NCBI GenBank assembly: GCA_020850325.1
Contig: JADZEW010000016.1
Location: 124,001-188,000 of the forward strand
From: Methanoregulaceae archaeon
GTDB taxonomy: Bacteria; Armatimonadota; Fimbriimonadia; Fimbriimonadales; Fimbriimonadaceae
DNA: 64,000 bases
Direction: 5' to 3'
The position numbers and the translations under genes were made by a program. This document shows, piece after piece, positions 16,639 through 25,938 of this stretch. The notes beneath the pieces are model-generated. The model saw nothing but the letters and a program-made list of their open reading frames with translations, ran no database searches and had not been told where the DNA came from. The stretch's first letter is position 1. Each line of letters opens with the position of its first letter.

Positions 16639-18123
16639 TCAACGCACTTTCGAGGCTGAGCTCTCGGTCATCCGGATGTATTGCGGTTCTTCATTCAGCT
16701 GCCGCTGACGGGCAACCAGCTTCCGCACTAGCTCCGATCGGATCGTACGCGACACACCGCTTGGCCAGAGGTTCTTGGTCTCGTTCGAGTCCGATTCGAG
16801 GTCGAAGATCTCCCACTCATCGAGTTGATAGTAGAAGATGATCTTGAACCGGTCGGTCACCAGCGACACGTATTGGGGTGCCTTGTGGTCCCCATCCTCA
16901 CTCTCGTAGAAGTGGCCGTAAGCGGGTTGAGTGGTCATCTGCTCGCCTCGGGTCAGGGGCAGCAACGAGGATCCCTGCATCTCCTTGGGCGGCTTCACCC
17001 CGGCCATCTCCAGCACCGTCGGGGCTAGGTCGACGTTGGCCGTTATCTGCGAGATCGACTGTTGCTTCACACCCGGTCCGCGGATGATGAGCGGGGTCCC
17101 CGCCGAGGGTTCGTAGAACCAGCGTTTGTCGTACCAGCCGTTCTCTCCCAGGAAGAAGCCTTGGTCCGAGGCATAGATCACGATGGTGTTCTTCGCGAGA
17201 CCGTTCTTGTCGAGATAATCGAGCACGGTCGAGACGCCGTCGTCGACCCCTTGGGCAGCCTGCAAGTAGTGCCTCAGGTAGCGTTGATAGTTCGTGCCTA
17301 GGGGATCTCCGCCAGTTCGCAACTCGTCCTCGTACGCCCGGTCCGCGGGTTCGCTGAGCTGGAGCCATTGCTGCTGTTCGGCCTGCGGCAGCCGCGGTGG
17401 CGCGTATCGGATCATCAAGTCTTCCTTGGTGCGAAGGTTGCGCGCAATCGACATCGTAACTGTCTTGGCGGCCGAGCAGAGCGTATCGAGCGTCGATCGG
17501 AGCGTGGGCGGCTCCGCATATCGGATGATTGGTTCCTTCAACTGGTCCATTCGCGGGACCCAGGTCCGATGCGGTGCCTTGTGGCCGAGGAGCAAGAACC
17601 AGGGGCGCTCGCGACGAGCCCCCATCCACGCGAGGGCCTTCTCGGTGATCACGTTGGAGACGTATCCCGACTCGTTCCGGTCGCCACCCTGAGTCAGGAA
17701 TCGAGGGTTGTAGTAGTCGCCTTGGCCGGGCAAAATCTCCCAATGGTCGAATCCGACCGGCTGCGACTCGAGATGCCACTTGCCGATCACCGCCGACTCG
17801 TATCCCGCCTGCTTCAGCAGTTTTGGAAGGGTCTCTTGGGTGCCATCAAACGTGGAGGCGTTGTCTTTATGCCCGTTCGCATGGCTGTACTTTCCCGTCA
17901 GCAGCGTGGCTCGGCTGGGCGCACAGATGGGGTTCGACGTGTAGTGGCGGCGGAAGATCGTGCCCTCCTTCGCCAGGCGGTCGATCCCTGGTGTCTTGGC
18001 AAGCTTCGAGCCATACGCGGAGATCGCTTGGCGCGCGTGATCATCGCTGAAGATCACGATGATGTTCGGCGGTTGGACACTCGCCTGGGCCAAAGAGAGG
18101 GCAAGGAGGGCGGGGGAGACCAC
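16639..18123 (-). CDS. Secreted type I sulfatase
   Basis: A 494-residue exported sulfate-ester hydrolase of the alkaline-phosphatase fold. A short signal peptide precedes PNIIVIFSDDHA (metal-binding Asp-Asp at 27-28). The cysteine-type formylglycine motif ICAPSRATLLTGKYS is at 66-80, with Cys67 the residue to be converted. GKWHLESQPVGFDHW and HKAPHRTWVPR contain further active-site residues. Activation needs a formylglycine-generating enzyme, which is not in this window. The gene heads the same-strand group sulfatase, GH78, GH95, so removal of sulfate before fucose and rhamnose release is the inferred role. The exact target sulfate ester is unknown. Confidence 0.93.
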   Translation of the reverse strand: MVSPALLALSLAQASVQPPNIIVIFSDDHARQAISAYGSKLAKTPGIDRLAKEGTIFRRHYTSNPICAPSRATLLTGKYSHANGHKDNASTFDGTQETLPKLLKQAGYESAVIGKWHLESQPVGFDHWEILPGQGDYYNPRFLTQGGDRNESGYVSNVITEKALAWMGARRERPWFLLLGHKAPHRTWVPRMDQLKEPIIRYAEPPTLRSTLDTLCSAAKTVTMSIARNLRTKEDLMIRYAPPRLPQAEQQQWLQLSEPADRAYEDELRTGGDPLGTNYQRYLRHYLQAAQGVDDGVSTVLDYLDKNGLAKNTIVIYASDQGFFLGENGWYDKRWFYEPSAGTPLIIRGPGVKQQSISQITANVDLAPTVLEMAGVKPPKEMQGSSLLPLTRGEQMTTQPAYGHFYESEDGDHKAPQYVSLVTDRFKIIFYYQLDEWEIFDLESDSNETKNLWPSGVSRTIRSELVRKLVARQRQLNEEPQYIRMTESSASKVR

Positions 18124-18200
18124 GAGGCAGACCTTACCCGAGCTTCGCTCGCTTGGCGGATGAAGCTCGACTCATCGGCGGCGAAGACAAGTCAGAAGCC

Positions 18201-18276
18201 TGGTGGAGATGATGAGATTCGAACTCACGACCTCTGCAGTGCGATTGCAGCGCTCTCCCAGCTGAGCTACATCCCC
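18201..18276 (-). tRNA. tRNA-Ala (anticodon CGC)
   Basis: A full cloverleaf can be drawn on the minus strand starting GGGGATG at 18276. The acceptor stem GGGGATG pairs with CATCTCC and has the G3-U70 wobble that marks alanine tRNAs. The D arm is GCTC-AGCTGGGA-GAGC, the anticodon stem CTGCA/TGCAG, and the T arm GTGAG-TTCGAAT-CTCAT. The anticodon at 18241-18243 is CGC, reading GCG. The CCA end is encoded (18201-18203). The loop has A32 and C38. Confidence 0.95.
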
Positions 18277-18318
18277 ACCTAACCCAACCATTTTACCCAG
18301 CCGCTGCTTGAGACCCGC

Positions 18319-18324
18319 TACAAT
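18319..18324 (+). promoter_or_regulatory. Candidate -10 of the monooxygenase-fold gene (leaderless spacing)
   Basis: TACAAT ends five bases before the ATG at 18330, so a transcript would start at or next to the initiation codon. Confidence 0.5.
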
Positions 18325-18329
18325 GAGCT

Positions 18330-18623
18330 ATGGTAGTCCTCACCGCATACTCTCGAGTTCTCCCCGATCGCATCGCGGAGGCGATTGCGGCTTGTCGAGC
18401 GGTGCGCAGCCAGTCGGTCCATGAGCCCGGTTGCGAGCGATACGACTTTTTCCAGAGCCCCGACGATCCTCAATTGATCGTGTTTGTCGAAGAGTGGACA
18501 TCGATCCACGACTTGCATGTCCACTTCGAGCAACCCGCATTCAATACGTTCATGGAGGCCATGAACGGCATGCTCGAATCGCCGGCCGAGATCCGCATCT
18601 TCGATGCGCAGAAGGTCGGCTAG
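18330..18623 (+). CDS. Antibiotic biosynthesis monooxygenase (ABM/YgiN-like) family protein
   Basis: A 97-residue ferredoxin-like-fold protein of the ABM family, whose members act as cofactor-free quinone monooxygenases or related small enzymes. The family pattern is clear: [20 protein letters not shown] followed by [23 protein letters not shown]. No Shine-Dalgarno sequence is present, but TACAAT stands five bases before the ATG. The stop codon shares the bases CTAG (18620-18623) with the stop of the convergent malic enzyme gene. Substrate unknown. Confidence 0.85.
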   Translation: MVVLTAYSRVLPDRIAEAIAACRAVRSQSVHEPGCERYDFFQSPDDPQLIVFVEEWTSIHDLHVHFEQPAFNTFMEAMNGMLESPAEIRIFDAQKVG

Positions 18624-20878
18624 CGCGCGGTCGTCGCCCGGAAGCAGCTGATTGTCGCGAGGTTGGCGATCTCGCGCGGGGTTGAGTTGAATGAGGCGAC
18701 GTTCACGGGGTGGCGTAAGCCCTCCAAGAGCGGGCCGATCGTTTCGTGGCCCTGACCCAGGTACGTCGCGAGCTTGAACGCAATGTTCGCGGCATCAAGG
18801 CTCGGGAAGATCAGCACCGTGGCGTCTCCCTTCACATGGCTGTGCGGGAAGTTGCGCTTCGCGAACTCGGGCAGGAGGGCGACGTCGCCGTGCATCTCGC
18901 CATCCACCACCAGGTCGGGTAGTTCGTGGCGCAGCATCGCGACCGCATCGCGGACCTTTCGGGCGCGCGGATGTCGGCTGTCTCCAAAGTTCGAGAACGA
19001 CAGCATCGCGACCCTTGGCTCGATGCCGATATCGCGAGCCAGCGCCGCCCCCATCTTGGCGATTCCGGCGAGGGCGCGCGCATCGGGATCGACTTGCAGC
19101 GTAGTGTCGCCAAAGATCAGCACCTGGCCCTCGATAATCAAGAGGTGGAACCCCGCCGCGCGGAGCACGCCTTCGCGCACCTCGATCAGGGGAAGAAGAG
19201 CGCGGATCGTGTCGGAGTAGGCGTCCTCGGCGCCGGCGACCATCGCATCGGCGCGCCCAAGCCGCACCATCATCGCGCCGAACCGCATCGAACTGCCGAC
19301 CAGGTGCCATGCCTTCTGCGGAGTAAATCCGTCGCGGGCGCCCAGCCGGTAGAGCTCCTCGGCGAACACGTTACGGTCCGGCGAGGTCTCGGGATCGATG
19401 ACGTCATAGCTGCCGGCGTCGATCGAGAGGCCGCTGGCTCGCTCGTGGATCACATCCGGGCGTCCGAGAAGCACCGGATGTCCCGTTTCTTCCTGAAGCA
19501 TGATGCGGCAGGCTTCGAGAACCCGTGTGCACTCACCGTCCGCGAAGACGATTCGCTTGCGGTTCGTACGCGCCACCGACCGGATGCGCTGCATCACGAT
19601 CTCGCTGTGGCTGGTCATGCTGCTCAGCCGGGCTGAGTAGGCATCCCAATCGGTGATCGGCTCTCTCGCGCAGCCGGTCTCGCACGCGGCTCTCGCCACG
19701 GCTGAGGAGACGACCTCCAATAGGCGCGGATCGAACGGCTTGGGGATGATGTAGTCGGGGCCGAAATCGAAGTGCTGACCGGAGTAGGCCATGCTGACCT
19801 CTTGCGGGACCGGTTCGCGGGCTAGTGCGGCGAGCGCCTTGGCCGCGGCGACCTTCATCGCCTCGTTGATGCCGGTGGCGCGGACGTCGAGCGCCCCTCG
19901 GAAGATGTACGGGAAGCCCAGCACGTTGTTGACTTGGTTTGGGTAGTCGCTGCGGCCGGTGGCGACGATCGCATCCGGGCGAGCGGCTTTCGCCTCGTCG
20001 TAGTCGATCTCGGGGTCGGGATTCGCGAGGGCGAATACGATGGGATCCTTGGCCATCGATCGAAGCATCTCACCCGTGACCAGCCCCTTCGCCGAACAGC
20101 CGAGAAACACGTCGGCCCCGACGAGCGCTTCGGCGAGCGTTCGTCGGTCGGTCTCCTGGGCAAAGTGCTCTTTATAGCGGTTCATGCCGTCCGTTCGACC
20201 CTTGAAGATCACGCCCTTCGAATCCACCATCAGGATGTGGTCGGTTCGCACGCCCAGCGCCTCGTAGAACTTGGCGCAGGCAATCGCCGATGCGCCAGCC
20301 CCGCTGACCACGACCTGGAGGTCGCCGATCGCCTTGCCGTTGATCTCGAGCGCGTTCAGCAGCGCAGCTCCAGAGATAATCGCGGTTCCGTGCTGGTCAT
20401 CGTGGAACACGGGAATCTGCATCGTGCTCCGCAGGGTCCCTTCGATCTCAAAGCATTCGGGGGCTTTGATGTCTTCCAAGTTGATGCCGCCAAAGGTGGG
20501 CTCAAGGACTTGACACGCCCGGATGATCTCGGCCGGGTCGGTCGTGTCCAACTCGATGTCGAACACGTCGACTTGGGCAAATCGCTTGAAGAGCACGGCT
20601 TTGCCCTCCATGACCGGTTTGCCCGCCAGGGCACCGATGGCGCCGAGGCCCAGCACGGCGGTGCCGTTCGAGAGAACAGCGACGAGATTGCCCTTGTTGG
20701 TATAGCGGTAGGCCAGGTGCGGATCTTCGGCGATGGCAAGGCAAGGCTCGGCGACGCCGGGCGAGTAGGCGAGGGAGAGATCGCGGGCGGTCACGCAGGG
20801 TTTGGTCGGGATCACCTCAAGCTTGCCGGGCCGTCCCTGTTCGTGATAACGGAGTGCGTCGGAATTGCGGTGAACCAT
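18620..20878 (-). CDS. maeB: NADP-dependent malic enzyme with phosphotransacetylase-like C-domain (MaeB type)
   Basis: Oxidatively decarboxylates malate to pyruvate, giving NADPH for biosynthesis. The 752-residue length matches MaeB. The malic-enzyme part starts at ATG 20878 ([20 protein letters not shown]) and shows [47 protein letters not shown] and the NAD(P) loop [13 protein letters not shown]. The C-terminal third (from about [20 protein letters not shown]) is the phosphotransacetylase-like regulatory domain. Codons further upstream stay open to 21979 but are the antisense of the 20924-21787 gene and show no family similarity. CATACT lies six bases before the ATG. Confidence 0.95.
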   Translation of the reverse strand: MVHRNSDALRYHEQGRPGKLEVIPTKPCVTARDLSLAYSPGVAEPCLAIAEDPHLAYRYTNKGNLVAVLSNGTAVLGLGAIGALAGKPVMEGKAVLFKRFAQVDVFDIELDTTDPAEIIRACQVLEPTFGGINLEDIKAPECFEIEGTLRSTMQIPVFHDDQHGTAIISGAALLNALEINGKAIGDLQVVVSGAGASAIACAKFYEALGVRTDHILMVDSKGVIFKGRTDGMNRYKEHFAQETDRRTLAEALVGADVFLGCSAKGLVTGEMLRSMAKDPIVFALANPDPEIDYDEAKAARPDAIVATGRSDYPNQVNNVLGFPYIFRGALDVRATGINEAMKVAAAKALAALAREPVPQEVSMAYSGQHFDFGPDYIIPKPFDPRLLEVVSSAVARAACETGCAREPITDWDAYSARLSSMTSHSEIVMQRIRSVARTNRKRIVFADGECTRVLEACRIMLQEETGHPVLLGRPDVIHERASGLSIDAGSYDVIDPETSPDRNVFAEELYRLGARDGFTPQKAWHLVGSSMRFGAMMVRLGRADAMVAGAEDAYSDTIRALLPLIEVREGVLRAAGFHLLIIEGQVLIFGDTTLQVDPDARALAGIAKMGAALARDIGIEPRVAMLSFSNFGDSRHPRARKVRDAVAMLRHELPDLVVDGEMHGDVALLPEFAKRNFPHSHVKGDATVLIFPSLDAANIAFKLATYLGQGHETIGPLLEGLRHPVNVASFNSTPREIANLATISCFRATTAR

Positions 20879-20884
20879 GCCCCT

Positions 20885-20890
20885 AGTATG
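20885..20890 (-). promoter_or_regulatory. Candidate -10 of maeB (leaderless spacing)
   Basis: CATACT on the minus strand, six bases before the maeB ATG. It also supports the chosen start over the longer open frame. Confidence 0.45.
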
Positions 20891-20923
20891 TCGAACCGAG
20901 GCTGACTGTAAACTAAAACGACG

Positions 20924-21787
20924 ATGCTGATTGCCGCTCTCTCGCTCCTGCCTATCGTGCTGGTCGCAAAGCCCACCACGAATCCGCTGGGCTTCCTCTA
21001 CGACTTGCCCGAGGGGTGGTCGGTTGCGGCGACTCAAGGCACCTATCAAGTCCTCAAACGTGCTGGCCAAACCGAGAACGAGATCTACATCATCGGCGGT
21101 GCCCTCGAGTTTGAAGCCAAGACCTCCTGGGATAAGAAGCTTCAAGACGAAGACATCGCAATGCTGAAGCAGATGGGTCCCTGGTCTCAGAGCGGGGAAG
21201 CGCAGAGCTTCGATGCGAAGGGCGGCAAGGGGATGCTGATGCTCTTTCGGGGGGCGAACCAAGGGGTCGAGTTCGCGGCCCAGGCTTGGTCGTTGCTCGC
21301 CGATAAGAAGCGCTTCGGGATTCTCGCGATCATGCCGATCGAGCAGTATGAGGCCCGCTATGCCGAGTTCTTCAAGATCGCGGCCACGCTGCGGCCAGAC
21401 CCCGCGCGCAAGCTTTCCACCAACAATGCCCACGCTAAGGCGTGGAGCCAGCGGATTGCCGGGTTCAAGCTGGTCGCCAGCACGGCCGGGAACAGCAACA
21501 GCGGCTCCGGATCGGCGGGCGACGCGGGGGAGTATGCGTTCACGTTTCTCCCCGACGGCACGTTTCAGTTCGCGTCGCGTCGGATGACGTTCATCAGCGC
21601 GGGCGACTTCAGCGCCAACAGCCAGAGCAGCGACGAGGCGATCGGCACATGGTCGGTGCAGTCCGACGGCAAGAAGGCACTTCTGGTGCTCCAGCCCGCA
21701 GGTAAGCCAACCGAGCAACTGCAGCTCTCGCAGAGCGGAGAATACGTGTTGCTGAGCGGTCGGGCGTTCCGTAAGGTGCGACTCTAG
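20924..21787 (+). CDS. Secreted protein of unknown function
   Basis: A 287-residue protein with a short signal peptide ([16 protein letters not shown]). The N-terminal half ([24 protein letters not shown] and [19 protein letters not shown]) is a mixed alpha/beta segment. A Ser/Gly-rich linker near [19 protein letters not shown] leads to a small beta-rich C-terminal domain ([13 protein letters not shown], then [19 protein letters not shown]). That domain has the rhythm of lipocalin-like or META-like beta barrels, though I cannot name a family. TAAACT lies nine bases before the ATG. Its stop overlaps that of the convergent membrane-protein gene through a shared CTAG. Confidence 0.75.
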   Translation: MLIAALSLLPIVLVAKPTTNPLGFLYDLPEGWSVAATQGTYQVLKRAGQTENEIYIIGGALEFEAKTSWDKKLQDEDIAMLKQMGPWSQSGEAQSFDAKGGKGMLMLFRGANQGVEFAAQAWSLLADKKRFGILAIMPIEQYEARYAEFFKIAATLRPDPARKLSTNNAHAKAWSQRIAGFKLVASTAGNSNSGSGSAGDAGEYAFTFLPDGTFQFASRRMTFISAGDFSANSQSSDEAIGTWSVQSDGKKALLVLQPAGKPTEQLQLSQSGEYVLLSGRAFRKVRL

Positions 21788-22557
21788 ACTCGGGCGATTG
21801 TCCGGGCGTGCTCGAAGAATTTCACAAGGTTCTCCGCCCGAAACTCGGCGGGATATCCAACCACCACCCACCCATTGTCGATGTACCAGCGTTCGCCCTT
21901 GGGAGAGCTCATGAGCGTCGGGCGCACCTCCAGGCTGAGGAAGCGATGCGCGGTATCCGCCGAGCCGTACACGAGCCACTTGTCGTCGAACTCGTCATCG
22001 CCGAGAATCACGTCCTCGCCAAACTGGCGATTCGACATGCGAGTTTCCCCCAGCCGGGGCCGAATGGCGACCATCCAGTTCGTCACTTGGTCGGGCTTAG
22101 CCCAAGCGATGACCGTGTAAGTATGGGTGACGGTGTGCTTGCCGCTGCCCGTAACGTGCTGGTGCTCGAACAGGAGCATCTGAGGGTTGTAGGCCATCCA
22201 TTGGATGCCCGCGACGCCATTCCGAAGATCGAAGACCCGCTGCATCCCTTCGATGTGAGGCACGACATAGTTGCGGATGGAATCCGGCGGGTCAGGCACT
22301 GTCTCAAGCCCGAAGGGCACAAGCGCCGCCGCAATGTCTTTGAGACGCCGCTTCCGGATGCGCCCCGACACGACGATCGCGATGATCACCGCGATGAAGA
22401 ACGGCAAGCAAGCGAAAAGCAGAATCCACGCCTGAAGCTGATCTTGGTAGGGATGGAGCAGATACATCGTCAGGATCTGGCCAGCGAGGCCGAGGACGAT
22501 CATGAAGAACCAGAACAGGCTTTCGCGGGTGCTCCCGCCTTTGTAGGGTTTGCTCAT
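21784..22557 (-). CDS. Two-helix membrane protein of unknown function
   Basis: A 257-residue protein with two adjacent N-terminal transmembrane helices ([21 protein letters not shown] and [20 protein letters not shown]), then a basic segment ([11 protein letters not shown]) and a soluble domain of about 180 residues. The soluble part ([14 protein letters not shown], then [25 protein letters not shown]) resembles proteins with DUF3137-type cytoplasmic domains, but I cannot assign it firmly. Its ATG overlaps the kynU stop by four bases, so it is the third gene of the kynA-kynU operon. That position hints at a link to tryptophan catabolism, or only at co-expression. Confidence 0.75.
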   Translation of the reverse strand: MSKPYKGGSTRESLFWFFMIVLGLAGQILTMYLLHPYQDQLQAWILLFACLPFFIAVIIAIVVSGRIRKRRLKDIAAALVPFGLETVPDPPDSIRNYVVPHIEGMQRVFDLRNGVAGIQWMAYNPQMLLFEHQHVTGSGKHTVTHTYTVIAWAKPDQVTNWMVAIRPRLGETRMSNRQFGEDVILGDDEFDDKWLVYGSADTAHRFLSLEVRPTLMSSPKGERWYIDNGWVVVGYPAEFRAENLVKFFEHARTIARV

Positions 22558-23744
22558 CGCGCGAGCCTCCGGGCCGTAATCTCGGCCGCACGATGGAGCT
22601 CATCCATCGAGTTCAACAAGTCCGGGCCGAATCGCACGTTGCCGCTGCGGGTGTCCGTGTTGACGCCCGAATGATAAAGCTCTTGCCGAAGCCCCTTGGC
22701 ATCGACGTGGGGCATCAGGGCAAAGCCACCGAACTGGGTCGGATCAGCAGGATCGAAGAACGGTACTGCGTTCCTGCGAAATGCCTCTCGCAACTCGGCG
22801 AGCTGAACGAGCGAATACTCGCGCAGTCGATCGACGCCTATATCGAGCGTGAACTCCAACCCTGAGCGGGCCTGATAGAACGGCAGGATGGCGGGCGTGG
22901 ATTCGAGCCAACCGTCGCCCCCTTCCGCGCGTACAGGCTCTTCGGGCCGTGCGTAGCTCCAGACGTCCTTCTTCGCGAACCAGCCGGTATCCAACGTGCG
23001 AAGGTCCATCGACCGCGGATGGATCGCGAGCCAGCATGCGCCGGTGCCACCGCGCACGTACTTGTACGACCCACCGACCATGAAGTCGCAGCCGAGATCA
23101 TCCATCGAGAGCGGAATCACCCCCGCCGCATGATACGCGTCGACCACCACGCGCGCGCCGACCGCACGTGCCTTTGCGACGATCTCAGCAAGGCCGTCGA
23201 TGATCTGGCCGGTCGTGAACACGACTGCCGAAACCATGACCACGTCGACGCCATGCTCGATCGCGGCGAGAATGTCGGAGGTATCGAAGAGCGCGGGACT
23301 ACCCGGCTGCGGCTCGACCCATCGCACTTCGGCGCGGCCACGCTCGCGGTACGTCTTGAGGATAAAGTCGATGCTGTCGAACTCGCCGCGCGTGGCGACC
23401 ACGGTCACCTTGTCTTTGGGAATCGCATTCAGCACCGCGCGCAAACCCTGTCCCGCCGCCGTCTTTGGGACCACGTCTCCCGGCTTCGAGAGCCCGATCA
23501 GGCGGGCAATGTTGTCCCGAAAGCGGCGGGCCTCATCCATCCAGCCGCCGTCGTCCCAAACCCCATCGAGCCGGTCGTACCAAAGGTCTAGCGCTTCTTC
23601 GATATCGAGGGCGAGCCGATCCAGCGGACGCCCGAGCGAGTGGTTGGCGAGGTAGATCTCGTCGCGCTGCAGCACCCTGGAGAACAGCGGCCACACGTGC
23701 TGGCGCAATCCGGCTTCGGTTAGGGGCCCCGCCGGTAAGTTCAT
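22554..23744 (-). CDS. kynU: Kynureninase
   Basis: PLP-dependent hydrolase converting kynurenine to anthranilate and alanine in tryptophan degradation. The 396-residue protein has the kynureninase N-terminus YLANHSLGRPLDRL, the cofactor-binding block DAYHAAGVIPLSMDDLGCDF and the Schiff-base lysine in GGSYKYVRGGTGACW (Lys228). The phrase LDTGWFAKKDVWSY is also typical. The start ATG overlaps the kynA stop by four bases (ATGA). The formamidase that normally links KynA and KynU is not present in the window. Confidence 0.93.
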   Translation of the reverse strand: MNLPAGPLTEAGLRQHVWPLFSRVLQRDEIYLANHSLGRPLDRLALDIEEALDLWYDRLDGVWDDGGWMDEARRFRDNIARLIGLSKPGDVVPKTAAGQGLRAVLNAIPKDKVTVVATRGEFDSIDFILKTYRERGRAEVRWVEPQPGSPALFDTSDILAAIEHGVDVVMVSAVVFTTGQIIDGLAEIVAKARAVGARVVVDAYHAAGVIPLSMDDLGCDFMVGGSYKYVRGGTGACWLAIHPRSMDLRTLDTGWFAKKDVWSYARPEEPVRAEGGDGWLESTPAILPFYQARSGLEFTLDIGVDRLREYSLVQLAELREAFRRNAVPFFDPADPTQFGGFALMPHVDAKGLRQELYHSGVNTDTRSGNVRFGPDLLNSMDELHRAAEITARRLAR

Positions 23745-24577
23745 CGACCGATCTCCGTCCGCACATCCCAGAGTTCGGGGAACAGGCGGATGCTGAGCCC
23801 TTTGGCGAGGAACGGAATGCCCGACGAGCCTCCGGTGCCCATCTTGAAGCCGATGATCCGCTCGACGGTCTTCATGTGGCGGTAGCGCCAGAGCGAAAAC
23901 TGCTCTTCCACGTCGACCAGCTTCTCACACATCTCATAGGCGTCCCAATACTGCGCCGGGTCTTCGTAGATGCGCTTGAAAACGGCGATGACGTCCGCGC
24001 TCTCCTCGTAAGGTTGCGACCAATCGCGCTCCACCCGGTCGGCAGGGATCGCAAAGCGCCGCCGAGCGAGGTGGCGCAAGAACTCGTCGTACAGGCTCGG
24101 CGTGTGGAGGAGCGCCGTCAGCTCGGCATGGATCTCCGGCGCGTGCTGAAACACCTTGATCGCCTTGGCGTCTTTGTTGCCGAACAGAAACTCGATCATG
24201 CGGTTCTGGTAGCTCTGCAGGCCGCTCGCCTGCCCCAGCACGCCCCGGAACTGCGCGTACTCGCTCGGGGTCAGCGTTTCGAGGACCGCCCACTGCTCGA
24301 AGAGCATACGTTGGATCTGCTTCACCCGGGCGAGGATCTTGAAGCAGGGCTCGAGTTTGTCGTGCTTCACATGCTCCACCGCCGACTTCAGCTCGTGGAT
24401 CGCGAGCTTCATCCAGAGCTCTGAGGTCTGGTGCTGGATGATGAAGAGCAGCTCGTCGTGGTGATCCGAGATCGGTTTCTGGGAGACCAAGATCTGATCC
24501 AGTCCCAGATAGCTGCCGTAGTCAAGCTTCTCCCGAAAGTCGGTTTGGATACTGTCTTCGAAGGCGCGTTCGGCCAT
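23741..24577 (-). CDS. kynA: Tryptophan 2,3-dioxygenase
   Basis: Heme enzyme that opens the indole ring of L-tryptophan to N-formylkynurenine. The 278-residue protein has the family opening DYGSYLGLDQIL, the block HHDELLFIIQHQTSELWMKL with the distal histidine, and the substrate-loop phrase GLQSYQNRMIEFLFGNKD. Near the C-terminus come WRYRHMKTVERIIGFKMGTGGSSG and the heme-ligand region. It is the first gene of a tightly overlapping kynA-kynU-membrane-protein operon. No clear Shine-Dalgarno sequence precedes the ATG at 24577. Confidence 0.95.
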   Translation of the reverse strand: MAERAFEDSIQTDFREKLDYGSYLGLDQILVSQKPISDHHDELLFIIQHQTSELWMKLAIHELKSAVEHVKHDKLEPCFKILARVKQIQRMLFEQWAVLETLTPSEYAQFRGVLGQASGLQSYQNRMIEFLFGNKDAKAIKVFQHAPEIHAELTALLHTPSLYDEFLRHLARRRFAIPADRVERDWSQPYEESADVIAVFKRIYEDPAQYWDAYEMCEKLVDVEEQFSLWRYRHMKTVERIIGFKMGTGGSSGIPFLAKGLSIRLFPELWDVRTEIGR

Positions 24578-24603
24578 GCGTGGACGTTACCCGGGGGAGG
24601 CTT

Positions 24604-24652
24604 GGTTGGTTCGGATTGCGCGGGACTCCCCTCCGAGCCAGGCGAACCAACC
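24604..24652. terminator. Inverted repeat between DUF1501 and kynA genes
   Basis: GGTTGGTTCG (24604-24613) is the exact reverse complement of CGAACCAACC (24643-24652), with a 29-base GC-rich loop. It lies between two same-strand genes. It may end the DUF1501 transcript, although no T tract follows. The right arm merges into the 10-bp repeat. Confidence 0.45.
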
Positions 24653-24680
24653 CGATCTCACCCGATCTAACCCAATAGCC
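24641..24680. repeat. Degenerate 10-bp tandem repeat, locus 1
   Basis: Four consecutive 10-base units: GGCGAACCAA, CCCGATCTCA, CCCGATCTAA, CCCAATAGCC. The DUF1501 stop codon (24667-24669) and last codons lie in the array. Similar arrays occur near 39787 and 44590. Confidence 0.65.
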
Positions 24681-25935
24681 CCAGCGGCCGGTGCCTCAAC
24701 CCGGGAAACACCGTGTCGATCTGATCAAGCCCCATGCGCCGCGTCAAGACTTCGCCCAGTACATCGCGGTAGTCGGTGGTGACCCGCAAGTCGCCCGTGC
24801 CTTCCAGCTTGTCGTCGGCCAGTGTGGGCCAATCGCCGTAAACCTTGCCGCCGCGGGTCGAGCCGCCCATCACGAACATGCAACTGGCCCGCCCGTGGTC
24901 GGTTCCCAGGCCGCTGTTCTCATAGACGCGACGCCCAAACTCGGTCATGACCACCACCGTCGTTTTCCCCAGCCGTGGCCCGATATCCGCTGTAAATGCG
25001 GCCAGCGAGTTACCGACGTCCTCGAGCAGGCCCGCGAGCCAACCCGTTGTCGAGCCTTGCGCGACATGGGTATCCCAGCCGCCCTTGTCGAGAAACGCAA
25101 CTTCGAGCCCTACCTCGGCCTTCAACAGAAAGGCGACCTGCTTCAGCGCGTTGCCGAGGTCGCTCGATGGGTACGCCGCGGGAGCCGTCGCGCGATATCC
25201 GGCGTAGTCCAAGCGGTTCAGCGTATCGAGCACGCGCAGGGTCTCTCGCCCCGCGGTTGCAATCGCGTCGTTGCTCGAGCCGTACGCTTCGGTGAGTCGT
25301 TCTCGAAACGCGCGATCTCCGCGGAGTCGAAACGCCCCAAGATCGGGCAACGCCATCGCGGACAAACCGCCGCGCAACGAGTCGGGCATGAGGTCGCCGA
25401 TCGCCACGGCACGCAGCGGGGAGTCGCCCTCCTGGGCGGTGTGGTTGAGGTAGCGGGCCAGCCAGCCGTTGGAAGTATCCGAACCGGGGCCGAGCCGGGC
25501 CAGGCCACGCTCCATCGCCGACATCGCTTCGAAGTGCGACCGGGTCTGGTCGGCTGAGCCGACGGCTTGAATGACTGCCATCTTGCCCTCGCGGTAGAGC
25601 GGATAAAGCCCGGCAAGCGATGGGTGCAGCCCGAAGAACCCGTCCAGATCCAGCGTCTTGGTCCCCGCCGCGCTCTCCTTCGGCGAGCGAATCCGCAATG
25701 ACGGCCGTCGTCGGTGGTAGTCGTCGTCCAAGTAGGGAGGGACGACGTTCAGGCCATCGGCGCCGCCTCGTAGGAACACGACGACTAAGGTGTCGCGCCC
25801 ATCGGGTTGGGCACGGAAACCCAGATTGGCGAGCGCGCTGGGGATGCCAGCCATCCACGCCACGCCGCCCAGGGCGGCGCCGCGCAGGATCGCGCGTCGC
25901 GACCACGATTGATAGGAATCACAACCTTCTTGCAT
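24667..25935 (-). CDS. DUF1501 family Tat-exported protein
   Basis: A 422-residue protein of the DUF1501 family, which belongs to the alkaline-phosphatase/sulfatase-like fold; its biochemical function is unknown. The twin-arginine signal is SRRAILRGAALGGVAWMAG. Family blocks are DTLVVVFLRGGADGLNVVPPY, DGFFGLHPSLAGLYPLY, AFLDKGGWDTHVAQG and MTEFGRRVYENSGLGTDHGRA. It starts four bases after the DUF1800 stop on the same strand. DUF1501 and DUF1800 genes are often paired in Planctomycetota, Acidobacteriota and relatives. The last codons are drawn from a 10-bp repeat. Confidence 0.92.
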   Translation of the reverse strand: MQEGCDSYQSWSRRAILRGAALGGVAWMAGIPSALANLGFRAQPDGRDTLVVVFLRGGADGLNVVPPYLDDDYHRRRPSLRIRSPKESAAGTKTLDLDGFFGLHPSLAGLYPLYREGKMAVIQAVGSADQTRSHFEAMSAMERGLARLGPGSDTSNGWLARYLNHTAQEGDSPLRAVAIGDLMPDSLRGGLSAMALPDLGAFRLRGDRAFRERLTEAYGSSNDAIATAGRETLRVLDTLNRLDYAGYRATAPAAYPSSDLGNALKQVAFLLKAEVGLEVAFLDKGGWDTHVAQGSTTGWLAGLLEDVGNSLAAFTADIGPRLGKTTVVVMTEFGRRVYENSGLGTDHGRASCMFVMGGSTRGGKVYGDWPTLADDKLEGTGDLRVTTDYRDVLGEVLTRRMGLDQIDTVFPGLRHRPLGLLG

Positions 25936-25938
25936 GGC

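Noticed and set aside
20879-21979. A long upstream extension of the malic enzyme frame (over 360 residues)
   Set aside because: It is the antisense of the 20924-21787 secreted-protein gene, has no malic-enzyme similarity, and the family N-terminus and a -10 hexamer support ATG 20878.
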